From positions 1 through 64,000 of the forward strand of contig QUFC01000009.1 in the NCBI GenBank assembly GCA_003478355.1: a stretch of 64,000 nucleotides of DNA, in the 5' to 3' direction. Below the pieces are notes generated by a model. The model was given only the letters and a program-made list of their open reading frames with translations. It was not told the DNA's origin and ran no database searches. The first letter of the stretch is position 1. The number at the start of each line of letters is the position of its first letter. The position numbers and the translations under genes were made by a program. Of this stretch, positions 54,004 to 63,890 are shown piece after piece. This stretch comes from Lachnospiraceae bacterium AM48-27BH (GTDB lineage: Bacteria; Bacillota; Clostridia; Lachnospirales; Lachnospiraceae).

Positions 54004-55162
54004 ACAAACACCTTCTGAGCTCCGGGTGGATCTCTTTATCCCTCCCCGGAATCATCTGCTGCATATACAGAAAGCATAGCTCATGCACCGGGTCCACCAG
54101 CGCATAGCTGCCGGACATGCCGTACCAGCCAAACTCCCCGGCAGGCCCCAGCCCGTCCGCAGCAAGGCGCACCCGCACGCCGCAGCCATAGCCGTAGCCC
54201 GGGATAGGGAACTCCCGGATCTGCTCCTCACTCAACCGGTTTGTACCCATGCGTCTCACCGACTCTTCCGTCAGAATTCGCTCACCGTCCAGCGCGCCTC
54301 CCCCCGCAAGCATCCGCAAGAACCGCATGTAGTCGTCCATGGTCGACAAAACACCGCCCCCGCCCTCCTCGAAGTGGGATTCCGGCTGTAAGAAGCGGTC
54401 CCGGTCCGTGACCCGCACAAAACCATGGGAAATCTCTCCCATCCCAGCCCCTCGCTCCTGCTTTCCGTACATCCCGCACAGGTTCTCCCGGTCCCGCGCG
54501 TCCCGCAGTCGGAACATGGTGGACTTTAGCCCCAGAGGTTCCCATATATGTCCTCTCAAATACTCCCCGAACAGTTCCCCGGAAACCACCTCAATGACCG
54601 ATGCCAGCACGTCATACCCCGCCCCATAAAGGAAATGGCTCCCCGGCTCAAAGGCCAGCGGAATATCCGCGAACAGGGACGCGTACTCCCTGGTGGAAAA
54701 ATCCTCATGTTCCCTGCGAAACCGCTCCACCGCCTCCTTCGTCCGGCGCATGGTGGGCCCATCGTTGTCGTAGGCGTAGGAAATTCCGGAGGTCATGGTC
54801 AGGAGATGGCCCACCTGAAGCGGGCTCTTCGCCTCCCTCACCTCGTTCCACCCGTTGGCCGCCACTTCATTGACCTGCAGGCTGCGGTACTCAGGCAGAT
54901 ACTCCGCCACCGGATCCTCCATGTGCAGCTTTCCCGCCTCCAGGAGCTGCAGAATGGCCACCGCAGTGTAGAGCTTGGTCAGGGAGTAAATCCGGTACAG
55001 GGTATCCCCATCCGGCGCCAGTCCCCGCTCCACATCCCGCAGACCGCAGTAACGCCGAAAACGCTCTGCCTCGCCCTCGTACACCAGGCATGCGCACCCG
55101 GAAATTCCCTCCCTGCACAGCTGATCCATATACCCGCCAAGGCGGGACCACCTCTCACCCAT
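53981..55162 (-). CDS. Serine hydrolase, class C beta-lactamase-like
   Basis: 393 residues. The beta-lactamase/DD-peptidase active site SLTK (Ser-x-x-Lys, near residue 60) and a Tyr-containing SYAYDND motif are visible, followed by GYDVLASVIEVVSGE and PGYGYGCGVRVR. No signal peptide, so it is a cytosolic esterase-type member rather than an antibiotic-destroying enzyme. The region is clearly more GC-rich than its surroundings, with C/G-ending codons, suggesting recent acquisition. It lies inside the segment bounded by LysR 3'-end copies. Confidence 0.85.
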   Translation of the reverse strand: MGERWSRLGGYMDQLCREGISGCACLVYEGEAERFRRYCGLRDVERGLAPDGDTLYRIYSLTKLYTAVAILQLLEAGKLHMEDPVAEYLPEYRSLQVNEVAANGWNEVREAKSPLQVGHLLTMTSGISYAYDNDGPTMRRTKEAVERFRREHEDFSTREYASLFADIPLAFEPGSHFLYGAGYDVLASVIEVVSGELFGEYLRGHIWEPLGLKSTMFRLRDARDRENLCGMYGKQERGAGMGEISHGFVRVTDRDRFLQPESHFEEGGGGVLSTMDDYMRFLRMLAGGGALDGERILTEESVRRMGTNRLSEEQIREFPIPGYGYGCGVRVRLAADGLGPAGEFGWYGMSGSYALVDPVHELCFLYMQQMIPGRDKEIHPELRRCLYEDYFER

Positions 55163-55289
55163 ATACGTTTTTCCTCCACTTTTCTCCTTGCAGTTATTTA
55201 CTTTTGGCTATTCTACCACAAAATATCCCGTTGTAAAATCCTTTTGAAAATATTTTTAACGCGAGGTTCTCCCCCCTCCCATCCCTTCT

Positions 55290-55612
55290 CACGCATCAAA
55301 ATCAGGCAGATCCTTGATGATCCACAGGCGATCAGACCTATCGCAGAAATGATTTATGATCTTGTTAATCAGAAAAAGCATTTGGATATCGAGGAAATTT
55401 CTGGATACGCAAATAACAAGGAGTAAACATATATGGCAGATAATATGGCTTTAATGCTTCTCGGCTTTAATGCTTCTCGGCATTAAGGACTACGATATTG
55501 AGGGCATAGAAGATGTATTCGTGGGCTTCTTAAATGACAACAAAAAGAACTTGCGTTTCAACCTGTATGATGCATATAGGGTACTCAATAATATGAATGC
55601 CCCATAATGACA
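55290..55612 (+). pseudogene. Gene debris: two overlapping small coding remnants
   Basis: A C-terminal fragment (IKIRQILDDPQAIRPIAEM...ISGYANNKE, stop near 55427) is followed by ATG 55434 of a second remnant (MADNMALMLLG...GIKDYDIEGIEDVFVGFLND...NNMNAP). The second frame is split by an exact 16-bp tandem duplication CTTTAATGCTTCTCGG at about 55449-55480. Families not recognised; the rest of this gap holds no intact gene. Confidence 0.5.
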
Positions 55613-55670
55613 TCTATCACAATTACATAAGATACGCCCAACTATTTTCAACCACTTATTTCGGATACCA

Positions 55671-55830
55671 AAAGAGGGGCTGCTCTGCGCCCTGGACGTG
55701 GAACAATTCCATATGCAGGTCTGGAGGCAGGTGCTTCACCATAAGGATAAATGGGTGACACGGGAAATGGAAGCCTTTTTTCAGCTGTTAAGATCATAGC
55801 GCCACTGACGCTTTGATTGCCCATCGTGCA
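55671..55830 (+). pseudogene. Duplicated 3' end of a LysR gene
   Basis: About 130 bases match the end of the intact LysR gene (53251-53385) at roughly nine of ten positions, encoding GLLCALDVEQFHMQVWRQVL...FFQLLRS. The similarity continues a little past the stop. It is a remnant of a paralogous LysR gene or of a duplication event. Confidence 0.8.
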
Positions 55831-55837
55831 CAAACTC

Positions 55838-55867
55838 AAAAAGGCACTGGTCAAAAACCAGTGCCTT
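55838..55867 (-). terminator. Terminator of spoVG
   Basis: On the minus strand AAGGCACTGGT and ACCAGTGCCTT arms are followed by T5, 17 bases past the spoVG stop. Confidence 0.85.
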
Positions 55868-55883
55868 AGCTGTTCCGTCTATG

Positions 55884-56147
55884 TTAGTTCTCCAGTGCGG
55901 TGGTCTCATACTTATCCAGGATCACTTTCTGAATCTTATCTCTGGTCTCCGAGTTAATCGGATGTGCGATATCGCGATATTCACCATCAGTTGCCTTACG
56001 ACTTGGCATGGCGATAAATAATCCCTTCTCACCCTCAATTACCTTAATATCATGAATCACAAATTCATTATCTAAAGTAATGGAAACGATGGCTTTCATC
56101 TTTCCCTCTTTTTCGATTCGTCTCACTCTCACATCTGTAATCTGCAT
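55884..56147 (-). CDS. spoVG: Septation/regulatory protein SpoVG
   Basis: 87 residues from ATG 56147 (GGGGGAGGTTGGCCAC upstream). Highly conserved SpoVG sequence: [57 protein letters not shown]. SpoVG is a small nucleic-acid-binding regulator linked to septation and sporulation. Downstream of glgD. Confidence 0.96.
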   Translation of the reverse strand: MQITDVRVRRIEKEGKMKAIVSITLDNEFVIHDIKVIEGEKGLFIAMPSRKATDGEYRDIAHPINSETRDKIQKVILDKYETTALEN

Positions 56148-56240
56148 GTGGCCAACCTCCCCCGTTGTACTTCTTTTGTAACCATTCACTGCCTTTTGGC
56201 CCATGAAACAGTTATTTGCCCTCTTATTTTATTCCACTAT

Positions 56241-57361
56241 TTATATCGTATACCGTTCATTCTTCTCAATAACGATCTTTACGTTATCCGGTGTACCGAT
56301 ATAAGTCGTATTCGCCCGGATCGTATCCCGGCTCTCTACGATGCAGTTCTCAATGACGGTATTGTCCCCGATGTAAACGTCATTGAGGATAATGGAATTT
56401 TTGATCACGCAGTTATTACCGATATAAGCCTGTCTGAACAACACAGAGTTCTCCACAACACCATTGATAATACTTCCGCTGGCAACCAGACTGTTCTTCA
56501 CACTTGCGCCCGGATTGTACTTGGCCGGAGGCATATCTCCTACCTTGGTGTAGATCTCCGGATATTGACGGAAGAAGTAGTCTCTTACCTCCGGCTTCAG
56601 GAAATCCATATTGGTCTTATAGTAAGACTCTACAGAAGCAATATTGCTCCAGTAGCTGTCCATCTTATATGCATAGATTCGTTTCAGGTTACGGTAACGT
56701 ACCAGGATATCGTTAACAAAATCATAACGGTCTTCCTGTGCACAACGCTCGATCAGCTCGATCAGCTGACGACGTCTTACCACATAAATACCACAGGAAA
56801 TGGTATTGGACTCAGCCACCATCGGTTTCTCCTGGAAATCGGTAATCCGGCCATCTGCATTCGTCTTCACCACGCCAAATCTGGTGATATCCTCTTCCGG
56901 TCCCATATCCTTACATACCACTGTGATATCTGCTTTCTTCTCAATATGATACTCCAGAACCTTCGCATAATCCAGCTTGTACACACAATCACCGGAAGCG
57001 ATCACCACGTATGGCTCATGGCTGTTCTTTAAGAATGTCAGGTTCTGGTACAGTGCATCTGCGGTACCCCGGTACCAGTCATTATGCTCTGCTGTAATGG
57101 TTGGAGTGAAAATATAAAGTCCACCCTGTTTTCTACCAAAATCCCACCACTTGGAGGAACTTAAATGCTCATTCAAAGAACGGGAATTGTACTGGGTAAA
57201 TACCGCCACGTTCTGTACGTGGGAATTGGACATATTACTCAGTGCAAAATCGATGCTGCGGTAGCTCCTGCGATCGGCATCGCTGAAATAGCACGCTTAT
57301 TAGATAATTCCCGCATCCGCTTACTGTTGCCGCCTGCTAAAATGATACCAATTGCTCTCAT
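56241..57361 (-). CDS. glgD: Glucose-1-phosphate adenylyltransferase subunit GlgD (frame broken by one base)
   Basis: About 373 residues from ATG 57361, which overlaps the glgC stop. The first 30 codons ([23 protein letters not shown]-glucose pyrophosphorylase loop) run out of frame near 57264; one added base restores [19 protein letters not shown] and joins the long frame from 57233. The C-terminal left-handed beta helix is present ([20 protein letters not shown]). GlgD is the regulatory partner of GlgC in Firmicutes glycogen synthesis. The break is probably a sequence error. Confidence 0.9.
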
Positions 57362-58630
57362 CTTACGCCACCTGCCTTTATAATGTAGTCTCCGCTTGCC
57401 AGCAGTCCATCCTGATAATCCTCTGCAACAGTCTCACCTGCGATAGCGGTATTCTTACCAATCTTCACACCATCCGGGATCACACTGTTCTCACCGATCG
57501 TTACCAGATCTGACTGATATACCTTCGGATCATATTTACTTGGTGCGTACTCGCCGACACCTAAATGAGCATTCTCACCGATGGTAACATTCTCAGCCAC
57601 AATGGCTTTTTCGACCACAGTTCCCTTACCAACGACACTTCCCTTCATAACGATGGAATCCTTCACCACTGCGTCCTTGGCAATAGTAACGCCTGCACCG
57701 ATAACAGAATTGATCACCTGTCCGTAAACTTCGGTTCCTTCTCCGATGATGCTCCGCTCTACCTTGCATCTGCAGCTATGTACTGAGGAGGTGTGATATC
57801 ACTCTTGGTATAAATCTTCCAGTATTCCTCATACAGGTTGAACTCCGGAATAATATCGATCAGCTCCATGTTTGCTTCCCAGTAAGAGCTTAAGGTTCCT
57901 ACATCTTTCCAGTATCCGTTATACTCATAAGCAAAGATCCGCTCATTCTGCTCGAAGCAGTATGGAATCACATGCTTACCAAAGTCACAGCCTGGAACAT
58001 CTTTTAATTTGATCAAGGCTTCCTTCAGCGCTTTCCAGGAGAAGATGTAAATACCCATGGAAGCTAAGTTACTTCTTGGATTTGCCGGTTTCTCCTCGAA
58101 CTCTGTGATCTTGTTGGAATCATCTGTGATCAGGATACCAAATCGGCTTGCCTCTTCGATCGGCACCGGCATGGCAGCAATCGTGACATCTGCATTATTC
58201 GCCTTGTGATACTCCAGCATAACCTCATAATCCATCTTATAGATGTGGTCGCCAGATAAGATCAGAACATATTCTGGATTGTAAGTCTCCATATACTCCA
58301 GGTTCTGATAAATGGCATTGGCTGTTCCGGTGTACCAGTCGCTTCCCTTGCTTCTCTCATAAGGAGGGAGAATGGTAACACCGCCTACGTTGCGGTCCAG
58401 ATCCCACGGAATACCAATTCCGATATGAGTATTCAGTCTAAGGGCTGATACTGAGTCAAAACACCTACCGTATCGACACCAGAATTAATACAGTTACTTA
58501 ACGGAAAATCAATGATCCGGTACTTTCCGCCAAAGGAGACTGCAGGCTTGGCTACTTTCTGAGTTAACACACCTAATCGGCTGCCTTGTCCGCCTGCTAA
58601 GAGCATGGCAATCATTTCTTTCTTAATCAC
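57358..58630 (-). CDS. glgC: Glucose-1-phosphate adenylyltransferase GlgC (two single-base breaks)
   Basis: 424 residues after repair, starting at GTG 58630 with AAGAGGTGATAGC upstream. N-terminal nucleotide loop [23 protein letters not shown], then [30 protein letters not shown] and PNIN-type [10 protein letters not shown]. Frame losses near 58440 ([15 protein letters not shown]) and 57763 ([20 protein letters not shown]) each need one added base. The C-terminal beta helix is intact. It makes ADP-glucose for glycogen and is paired with glgD. Two independent one-base gaps in one gene favour assembly error. Confidence 0.92.
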
Positions 58631-58706
58631 GCTATCACCTCTTGCTGTCCTTTCAGTATTTGAGGGTGACGGGTCAGTAAGAGGGTGACTCGTCACTTAC
58701 AAATAT

Positions 58707-58735
58707 AGTATATCACAAAAATTAGAAATAGTGAA
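58707..58735 (-). promoter_or_regulatory. Sigma-A promoter of glgC
   Basis: On the minus strand TTCACT (58730-58735), 17-bp spacer, TATACT (58707-58712). Confidence 0.6.
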
Positions 58736-58858
58736 CAAAAAATAAAATTTCTTGTACATTTTTTTGTACATTTTCCGACAGTTTTCGTAAGATTTACCAA
58801 CTTTTTACACTTTTTCCTCATTTCCTGTTTTTCCGTTAAAATATGAAGCGAAGAACCC

Positions 58859-58887
58859 TTGAATCAGTTTGGAAAATAAAGTATAAT
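58859..58887 (+). promoter_or_regulatory. Sigma-A promoter of asnS
   Basis: TTGAAT (58859-58864), 17-bp spacer, TATAAT (58882-58887), giving a leader of about 50 bases. Confidence 0.75.
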
Positions 58888-58946
58888 TAGGACAGATTAT
58901 GGGCTTTTTTCTATGTTCTAATAAATTATTTAAAGGAGATTTCAAC

Positions 58947-60338
58947 ATGAATCTGGTAACTGTAAGAGACATATACAAAAACCGTGAAAACTATCTGAAT
59001 AAAGAGATCGAGGTTGGCGGCTGGGTAAGAAGTATCCGTGACTCCAAGGCTTTCGGTTTCCTGGTACTGGCCGACGGTTCTTATTTTGAAACCCTTCAGA
59101 TTGTTTTTCATGATAACATGGACAATTTTGATGAGATCTGCAAATGTAACGTTGGCGCAGCCGTGATCGTAAAGGGTACCCTGATCCCGACTCCAGAAGC
59201 AAAACAGCCATTTGAGATCCAGGCAGTCAGCGTTGCGGTTGAAGGACCATCCGCACCGGACTATCCTCTGCAGAAGAAACGTCACAGCTTAGAGTACCTG
59301 CGTACCATTTCCCATCTGCGTCCAAGAACCAACACCTTCCAGGCAGTATTCCGTGTCCGTTCCCTGATCGCATATGCCATTCATCAGTATTTCCAGGAGA
59401 AAGACTTTGTTTACGTCCACACTCCACTGATCACCTCCAGTGACTGTGAAGGCGCAGGCGAGATGTTCCAGGTAACTACCATGGATTTAAACGATGTTCC
59501 GAAGACCAAAGACGGCGCTGTTGATTATACACAGGACTTCTTCGGCAAACCAACCAGCTTAACCGTAAGCGGCCAGTTAAATGGTGAGACTTATGCGATG
59601 GCATTCCGCAACATTTACACCTTCGGACCTACTTTCCGTGCGGAAAACTCCAATACCACCCGTCACGCAGCTGAGTTCTGGATGATCGAGCCGGAGATGG
59701 CATTTGCAGATCTGGATGACAACATGGTTTTGGCTGAAGGCATGTTAAAATATGTGATCCAGTATGTATTAGACCACGCTCCAGAGGAGATGAACTTCTT
59801 TAACCAGTTTATCGACAAGGGCTTATTAGACCGTCTCCACTCTGTTCTGAACTCCGAGTTTGGCCATGTTACCTACACTGAGGCAGTCAAGCTTCTGGAA
59901 GAGCACAATGACCAGTTTGACTACAAGGTATTCTGGGGCTGCGACCTTCAGACTGAGCATGAGCGCTACCTGACCGAGCAGATCTTCAAAAAACCGGTAT
60001 TCGTGACCGATTATCCAAAGGAGATCAAAGCTTTCTATATGAAACTGAACGAGGATGGCAAGACTGTTGCCGCTATGGACTGTCTGGTTCCTGGCATCGG
60101 CGAGATCATCGGTGGAAGCCAGCGTGAGGACAACTATGAGAAGTTACTTGCCCGCATGAACGAGCTGGGACTGAAGGAAGAGGATTACCAGTTCTACCTG
60201 GATCTGCGCAAATACGGCTCCACCCGTCACTCCGGTTTCGGTCTGGGCTTTGAGCGCTGCGTGATGTACCTGACTGGTATGGGCAACATCCGCGATGTCA
60301 TTCCGTTCCCAAGAACGGTGAATAACTGCGAGCTGTAA
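58947..60338 (+). CDS. asnS: Asparaginyl-tRNA synthetase
   Basis: 463 residues from ATG 58947 (AAAGGAGATTTCAAC upstream). An N-terminal OB-fold anticodon-binding domain ([22 protein letters not shown]) precedes the class IIb catalytic domain with motif 2 ([24 protein letters not shown]) and motif 3 ([27 protein letters not shown]). It charges tRNA-Asn. Monocistronic, with a terminator after it. Confidence 0.97.
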   Translation: MNLVTVRDIYKNRENYLNKEIEVGGWVRSIRDSKAFGFLVLADGSYFETLQIVFHDNMDNFDEICKCNVGAAVIVKGTLIPTPEAKQPFEIQAVSVAVEGPSAPDYPLQKKRHSLEYLRTISHLRPRTNTFQAVFRVRSLIAYAIHQYFQEKDFVYVHTPLITSSDCEGAGEMFQVTTMDLNDVPKTKDGAVDYTQDFFGKPTSLTVSGQLNGETYAMAFRNIYTFGPTFRAENSNTTRHAAEFWMIEPEMAFADLDDNMVLAEGMLKYVIQYVLDHAPEEMNFFNQFIDKGLLDRLHSVLNSEFGHVTYTEAVKLLEEHNDQFDYKVFWGCDLQTEHERYLTEQIFKKPVFVTDYPKEIKAFYMKLNEDGKTVAAMDCLVPGIGEIIGGSQREDNYEKLLARMNELGLKEEDYQFYLDLRKYGSTRHSGFGLGFERCVMYLTGMGNIRDVIPFPRTVNNCEL

Positions 60339-60346
60339 GCATTCCA

Positions 60347-60384
60347 CCGCCGTATCGGCTCATTACCGGTACGGCGGATTTTTT
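60347..60384 (+). terminator. Terminator of asnS
   Basis: CCGCCGTA and TACGGCGG arms, then ATTTTTT. Confidence 0.8.
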
Positions 60385-60465
60385 ATATAACAATCCTTCT
60401 CCAACTCCTTTTTCCCTTTATGCGAAAACGCTGGAGATTTTCATTTTATTTTAGGAGGTATCTCC

Positions 60466-61536
60466 ATGAAATTCATCCATACCGCCGATGTCCACTGGGG
60501 CATGGAACCGGACAGCGATAAGCCCTGGAGCCGGGAACGCGCCCAGGCTATCAAGGACACGTTTACTCAGGTGATCACCAGGGCCAGAGACTTAGAGGTT
60601 GACTTTCTCTTCATCTCCGGAGATCTGTTCCATCGCCAGCCGCTGCAGCGGGATTTGAAAGAGATCAATTACTTATTCAGTACCATTCCTGCTGTCCATG
60701 TGGTCATGATTGCCGGGAACCACGACCGGATCCGCAGCAATTCCGCTGTTTTAAGTTTTTCCTGGTGTCCGAACGTGACCTTCCTCATGAATGAGGAAAT
60801 GGATCATGTCTATTTCAGCGACTGCAACACCGACGTCCACGGTTTCAGCTATCATACTGCTGAGATCCGGGAGAACCGCATCGACCATGTGGAAGTGCCA
60901 TTTGACGGGCGTATCCACGTGCTGTTAGCCCACGGCGGTGACGCCACCCACCTGCCCTTTGACAAAAATGCCCTGGCGGTCTCTGGATTTTCCTATATTG
61001 CCCTGGGGCATATCCATAAACCGGGAATCCTGGTGGAGAACAAAGCAGCCTTCGCCGGTTCCCCGGAACCTCTGGACAAGACCGAGACCGGCATCCATGG
61101 CGCTTATTACGGCGAGATCAATCCGGTCTCCCAGAAAGTGGAAGTGTTAAAATACCTCCCCCTCTGCAGATCCCAGTATATCCCACTGGCAGTCAACATC
61201 ACCGCCAGCACGACCAATGTGGAGCTGGAAGACAAGATCAGCCAGGAGATTGAAAAACGCGGACGTCAGAATATCTACCGTTTCCGCATCCGCGGCATGC
61301 GTGACCCTGAGACCGAATTTGACTTAGAAAACCTCACCTCCAAGTTCCGGATCGTGGAAATCTTAGATGAATCGGAGCCGCAGTACGATTTCAGCGCCCT
61401 GTTTGCGGAACATCCAAGCGATATGATCGGCTTCTATATCCGCGCGCTGCAGAAACCGGATATGAGCCCTGTTGAGAAAAAAGCGTTGTATTACGGCATC
61501 CACGCCCTGCTGCAGACCACTGACGAAAGGAGTTAG
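60466..61536 (+). CDS. Metallophosphoesterase, YhaO/SbcD-like exonuclease subunit
   Basis: 356 residues with AGGAGGTATCTCC before the ATG. Mre11/SbcD metal motifs in order: HTADVHWG (D-x-H), ISGDLFHRQ (GD), IAGNHDRI (GNHD), LLAHGGD and LGHIHKP (GHxH). Such subunits cut DNA with an SMC-like ATPase partner, encoded immediately downstream. The pair resembles Bacillus YhaO-YhaN more than SbcDC, judged by the size of the partner. Confidence 0.88.
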   Translation: MKFIHTADVHWGMEPDSDKPWSRERAQAIKDTFTQVITRARDLEVDFLFISGDLFHRQPLQRDLKEINYLFSTIPAVHVVMIAGNHDRIRSNSAVLSFSWCPNVTFLMNEEMDHVYFSDCNTDVHGFSYHTAEIRENRIDHVEVPFDGRIHVLLAHGGDATHLPFDKNALAVSGFSYIALGHIHKPGILVENKAAFAGSPEPLDKTETGIHGAYYGEINPVSQKVEVLKYLPLCRSQYIPLAVNITASTTNVELEDKISQEIEKRGRQNIYRFRIRGMRDPETEFDLENLTSKFRIVEILDESEPQYDFSALFAEHPSDMIGFYIRALQKPDMSPVEKKALYYGIHALLQTTDERS

Positions 61537-61539
61537 CTG

Positions 61540-63401
61540 ATGAAATTTCTTGAACTTCATTTAAAAGGCTTCGGCAAATTTCATGACCGCACCATCTCCT
61601 TCACAGACGGGATCAATGTGATCTATGGAAAAAACGAAGCTGGTAAATCTACCATGCACACCTTCATCCGGGGGATGCTCTTCGGTATCCAGCCTCAACG
61701 TGGCAGAGCATCGAAAAATGACCTTTACAGCAAATATGAACCCTGGGAAAATGGAGGAACCTACGAGGGTTCTCTCCGCTTAGAACAGAACGGACATATT
61801 TACCGAATCGAACGAAGTTCCAGAAAAACAGGAAATCTCTGACAATCATTGATGAAACCGCCGGAAAAGAAATTGAACCCACACGAGCATTTATGGATCA
61901 GCTGCTGTGCGGTCTCAGTGAAACAGCCTACAACAACACCATCAGTATCGGCCAGTTAAAGAGTGCCACGGACAGCAGCATGGTCACCGAGCTGAAAAAT
62001 TATATCGCCAACATGAACACCTCCGGCAATATGGCATTAAATATCACAAAAGCCACGGAATATCTGAAAAAGCAGAAAAAGGCACTGGAGGCGCAGCTGA
62101 CTCCACAGGCAGCCAAGTCTTACACCACTTTACTTGGAGAAATAAAAGCGTTGGAGCGGGAAATCGCGTCTCCGGAGTATGAGAATCAACTTCCGGCTTA
62201 TCAGAAGCAACGGACCGATGCCAGGACTCTCTCCCAGCAGAAGCAGTCTGAAAAAGAACTTCTTCTGGAAAAGGCTGTGAAAGGCCGTCAGGTTCTGGAT
62301 CAGAACCAGTTCAGCAACCAGCAGTCCATCGATGATTATAACGCCCAGACCCAGGATCTCTACAATGAATATCTGGATCTGGAGCGGGCCGCCGGGAAGA
62401 AATCCCGTAAGGTTATGACCGTACTCCCGCTGATTTTATGTATCCTGGGGCTGGGTGTTTCCGGCTATCTGCTGCTGTCTGGGGCAGCGGCAGATCTCAG
62501 CGCTTCCCTTGGGGTTCCTCCTGTGCTTCTGCCCGTTGGTTCCGCTGGTCTTGGACTGGTCTTCGGACTGATTGGTGCCTTGACCGCTTTGGGCACCCGC
62601 CGTCTGAAAAAGGAATTGTCCCTGGGAAGTCAGGCTCTTCAGGAAACCTTCCGCAGACATCTGGGCGATTCTGCCATCAGTGAAGAAGCCATGAATGCCT
62701 TCACTGCCCGCATGAATGATTTCAAGCGGCTCTGCACCGCCACGGAAACCTCTGAAGCAGCGGTTCAAACCCTGACCAGGGAGATCGCAGCTTTACAGCA
62801 GACACAGACCGACTGCAACGAAATCATTGAAAAACAGCAGAAAAACCAGTGGGAACTGGAGAAAAAGCTGGAACTGCTGGCCAACTATAAGACACAGGCT
62901 GAGGGTCTGAAGAATTCTCTGGCGGAAAACGAACGGATTTCCCAGGAGATCATGGCTATCGATCTGGCCCAGGACACCATGACGGAGCTTTCCACCTCCA
63001 TCCGGGATTCCTTCGGGCTTCACCTGAACAAGACGGCCTCCGATTTAATCAAAGGCATCACCGGAGGTATCTACACCAGCATGAGCATCGATGAGAACTT
63101 AAATGTATTCATGAACACGCCAACCAAGCTGGTTCCTATCGATCAGGTCAGCAGCGGGACCATGGACCAGATCTATCTGGCCCTGCGCCTTGCCGCCGCT
63201 AAATTAATCCAGGACGGCAAACAGGAGATGCCGCTGATCTTTGACGACAGCTTTGTGCTTTATGATGACGAGCGGCTGCGGACCGCGCTTAAATGGCTGG
63301 CGGCGTCCTGCAAGGGACAGGTCCTTCTGTTTACCTGCCACCAGAGAGAAGCACAGATGCTGACGGCAAACCAGATGGTATATAATTATATTGAATTGTA
63401 A
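61540..63401 (+). CDS. SMC-like ATPase, YhaN-like partner (frame broken by one base)
   Basis: About 620 residues after repair. N-terminal Walker A INVIYGKNEAGKSTMHTFIRGMLFG (about 27-51). Near 61818 one missing base disrupts IERSFQKNRKSLTII; the frame resumes and is open to 63401. The middle is a long coiled coil interrupted by two membrane-type helices (around 62420-62600), as in YhaN. The C-terminal signature SSGTMDQIYLALRLA and Walker B IFDDSFVLYDD complete the ABC ATPase. It starts 3 bases after the nuclease gene and works with it in DNA end processing (inference by family). Confidence 0.85.
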
Positions 63402-63414
63402 AAGAGGTACATTT

Positions 63415-63758
63415 ATGGCTGAAATCAAAGATTGGGAATTAAATGATGATTATTCCAGGTGGAAGACTCCGCCAAAGAATTAAAATTAGAGGATTTTATG
63501 ACTGAGGAGCCATCCGAACACGATGGCTCTGATGGAACGTTCGGTTCCTTCGGAGACACTATTGACCAGAACCTGCTCCAGAAGACGATCCAAGACGTCC
63601 ATGAAGTTCTCGCACGAGCTCAGAAGGGCGATACCATTCAGGAGATTGCTGCAGAACTGGGGCTGGATGAGCAGTATGTATACAATATTCAGGTGTCGGC
63701 ACAGGGATTCCGGGAGGACGATGAGATTGCTGTGGCACATCTGGTTATGATGGGGTAA
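63415..63758 (+). CDS. Small uncharacterised protein with HTH-like C-terminus (frame broken by one base)
   Basis: ATG 63415 follows GAGGTACATTT. The first 15 codons (MAEIKDWELNDDYS) lose the frame near 63457; adding one base joins VEDSAKELKLEDFMTEEPSEHDG and gives about 114 residues. The C-terminal part (AQKGDTIQEIAAELGLDEQYVYNIQVSAQGF) looks like a helix-turn-helix. No family recognised. It follows the YhaN-like gene by 13 bases and probably shares its transcript. Confidence 0.65.
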
Positions 63759-63810
63759 CCAACTATGTACATGCAATATTTTAAATTTGTATGCTAAAAG
63801 TAGTTTGCAC

Positions 63811-63851
63811 AAAAAACAGGGCAGCTGCGTACCTAAATCTGCAACTGCCCC
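63811..63851 (-). terminator. Terminator before the methyltransferase end
   Basis: On the minus strand GGGGCAGTTGC and GCAGCTGCCC arms are followed by GTTTTTTG. It ends the methyltransferase transcript and may also stop the small-protein transcript. Confidence 0.75.
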
Positions 63852-63890
63852 ATACAAAACATTTCTAATCACAATTTTTCCAATATCCTT

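Larger units (their letters stand above)
58631..58946. other. Divergent promoter region of glgC and asnS
   Basis: AT-rich. It holds both promoters and, near the glgC start, a minus-strand hairpin GTGACGAGTCA...TGACCCGTCAC in the glgC leader. No T-box specifier or GGTGG antiterminator sequence was recognised before asnS. Confidence 0.6.

Noticed and set aside
54548..55426. 292-codon plus-strand frame opposite the beta-lactamase-like gene
   Set aside because: It is the complement of a GC-rich real gene, has no ribosome site, and its composition (H, R, P-rich) is that of an antisense shadow; only its last 45 codons may derive from a separate remnant.
56148..57032. 294-codon plus-strand frame opposite glgD
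   Set aside because: Antisense shadow of glgD; no start signal and no recognisable domain.
58888..58946. T-box leader before asnS
   Set aside because: The leader is only about 50 bases, with no specifier stem, antiterminator or GGTGGNACCGCG-like sequence.
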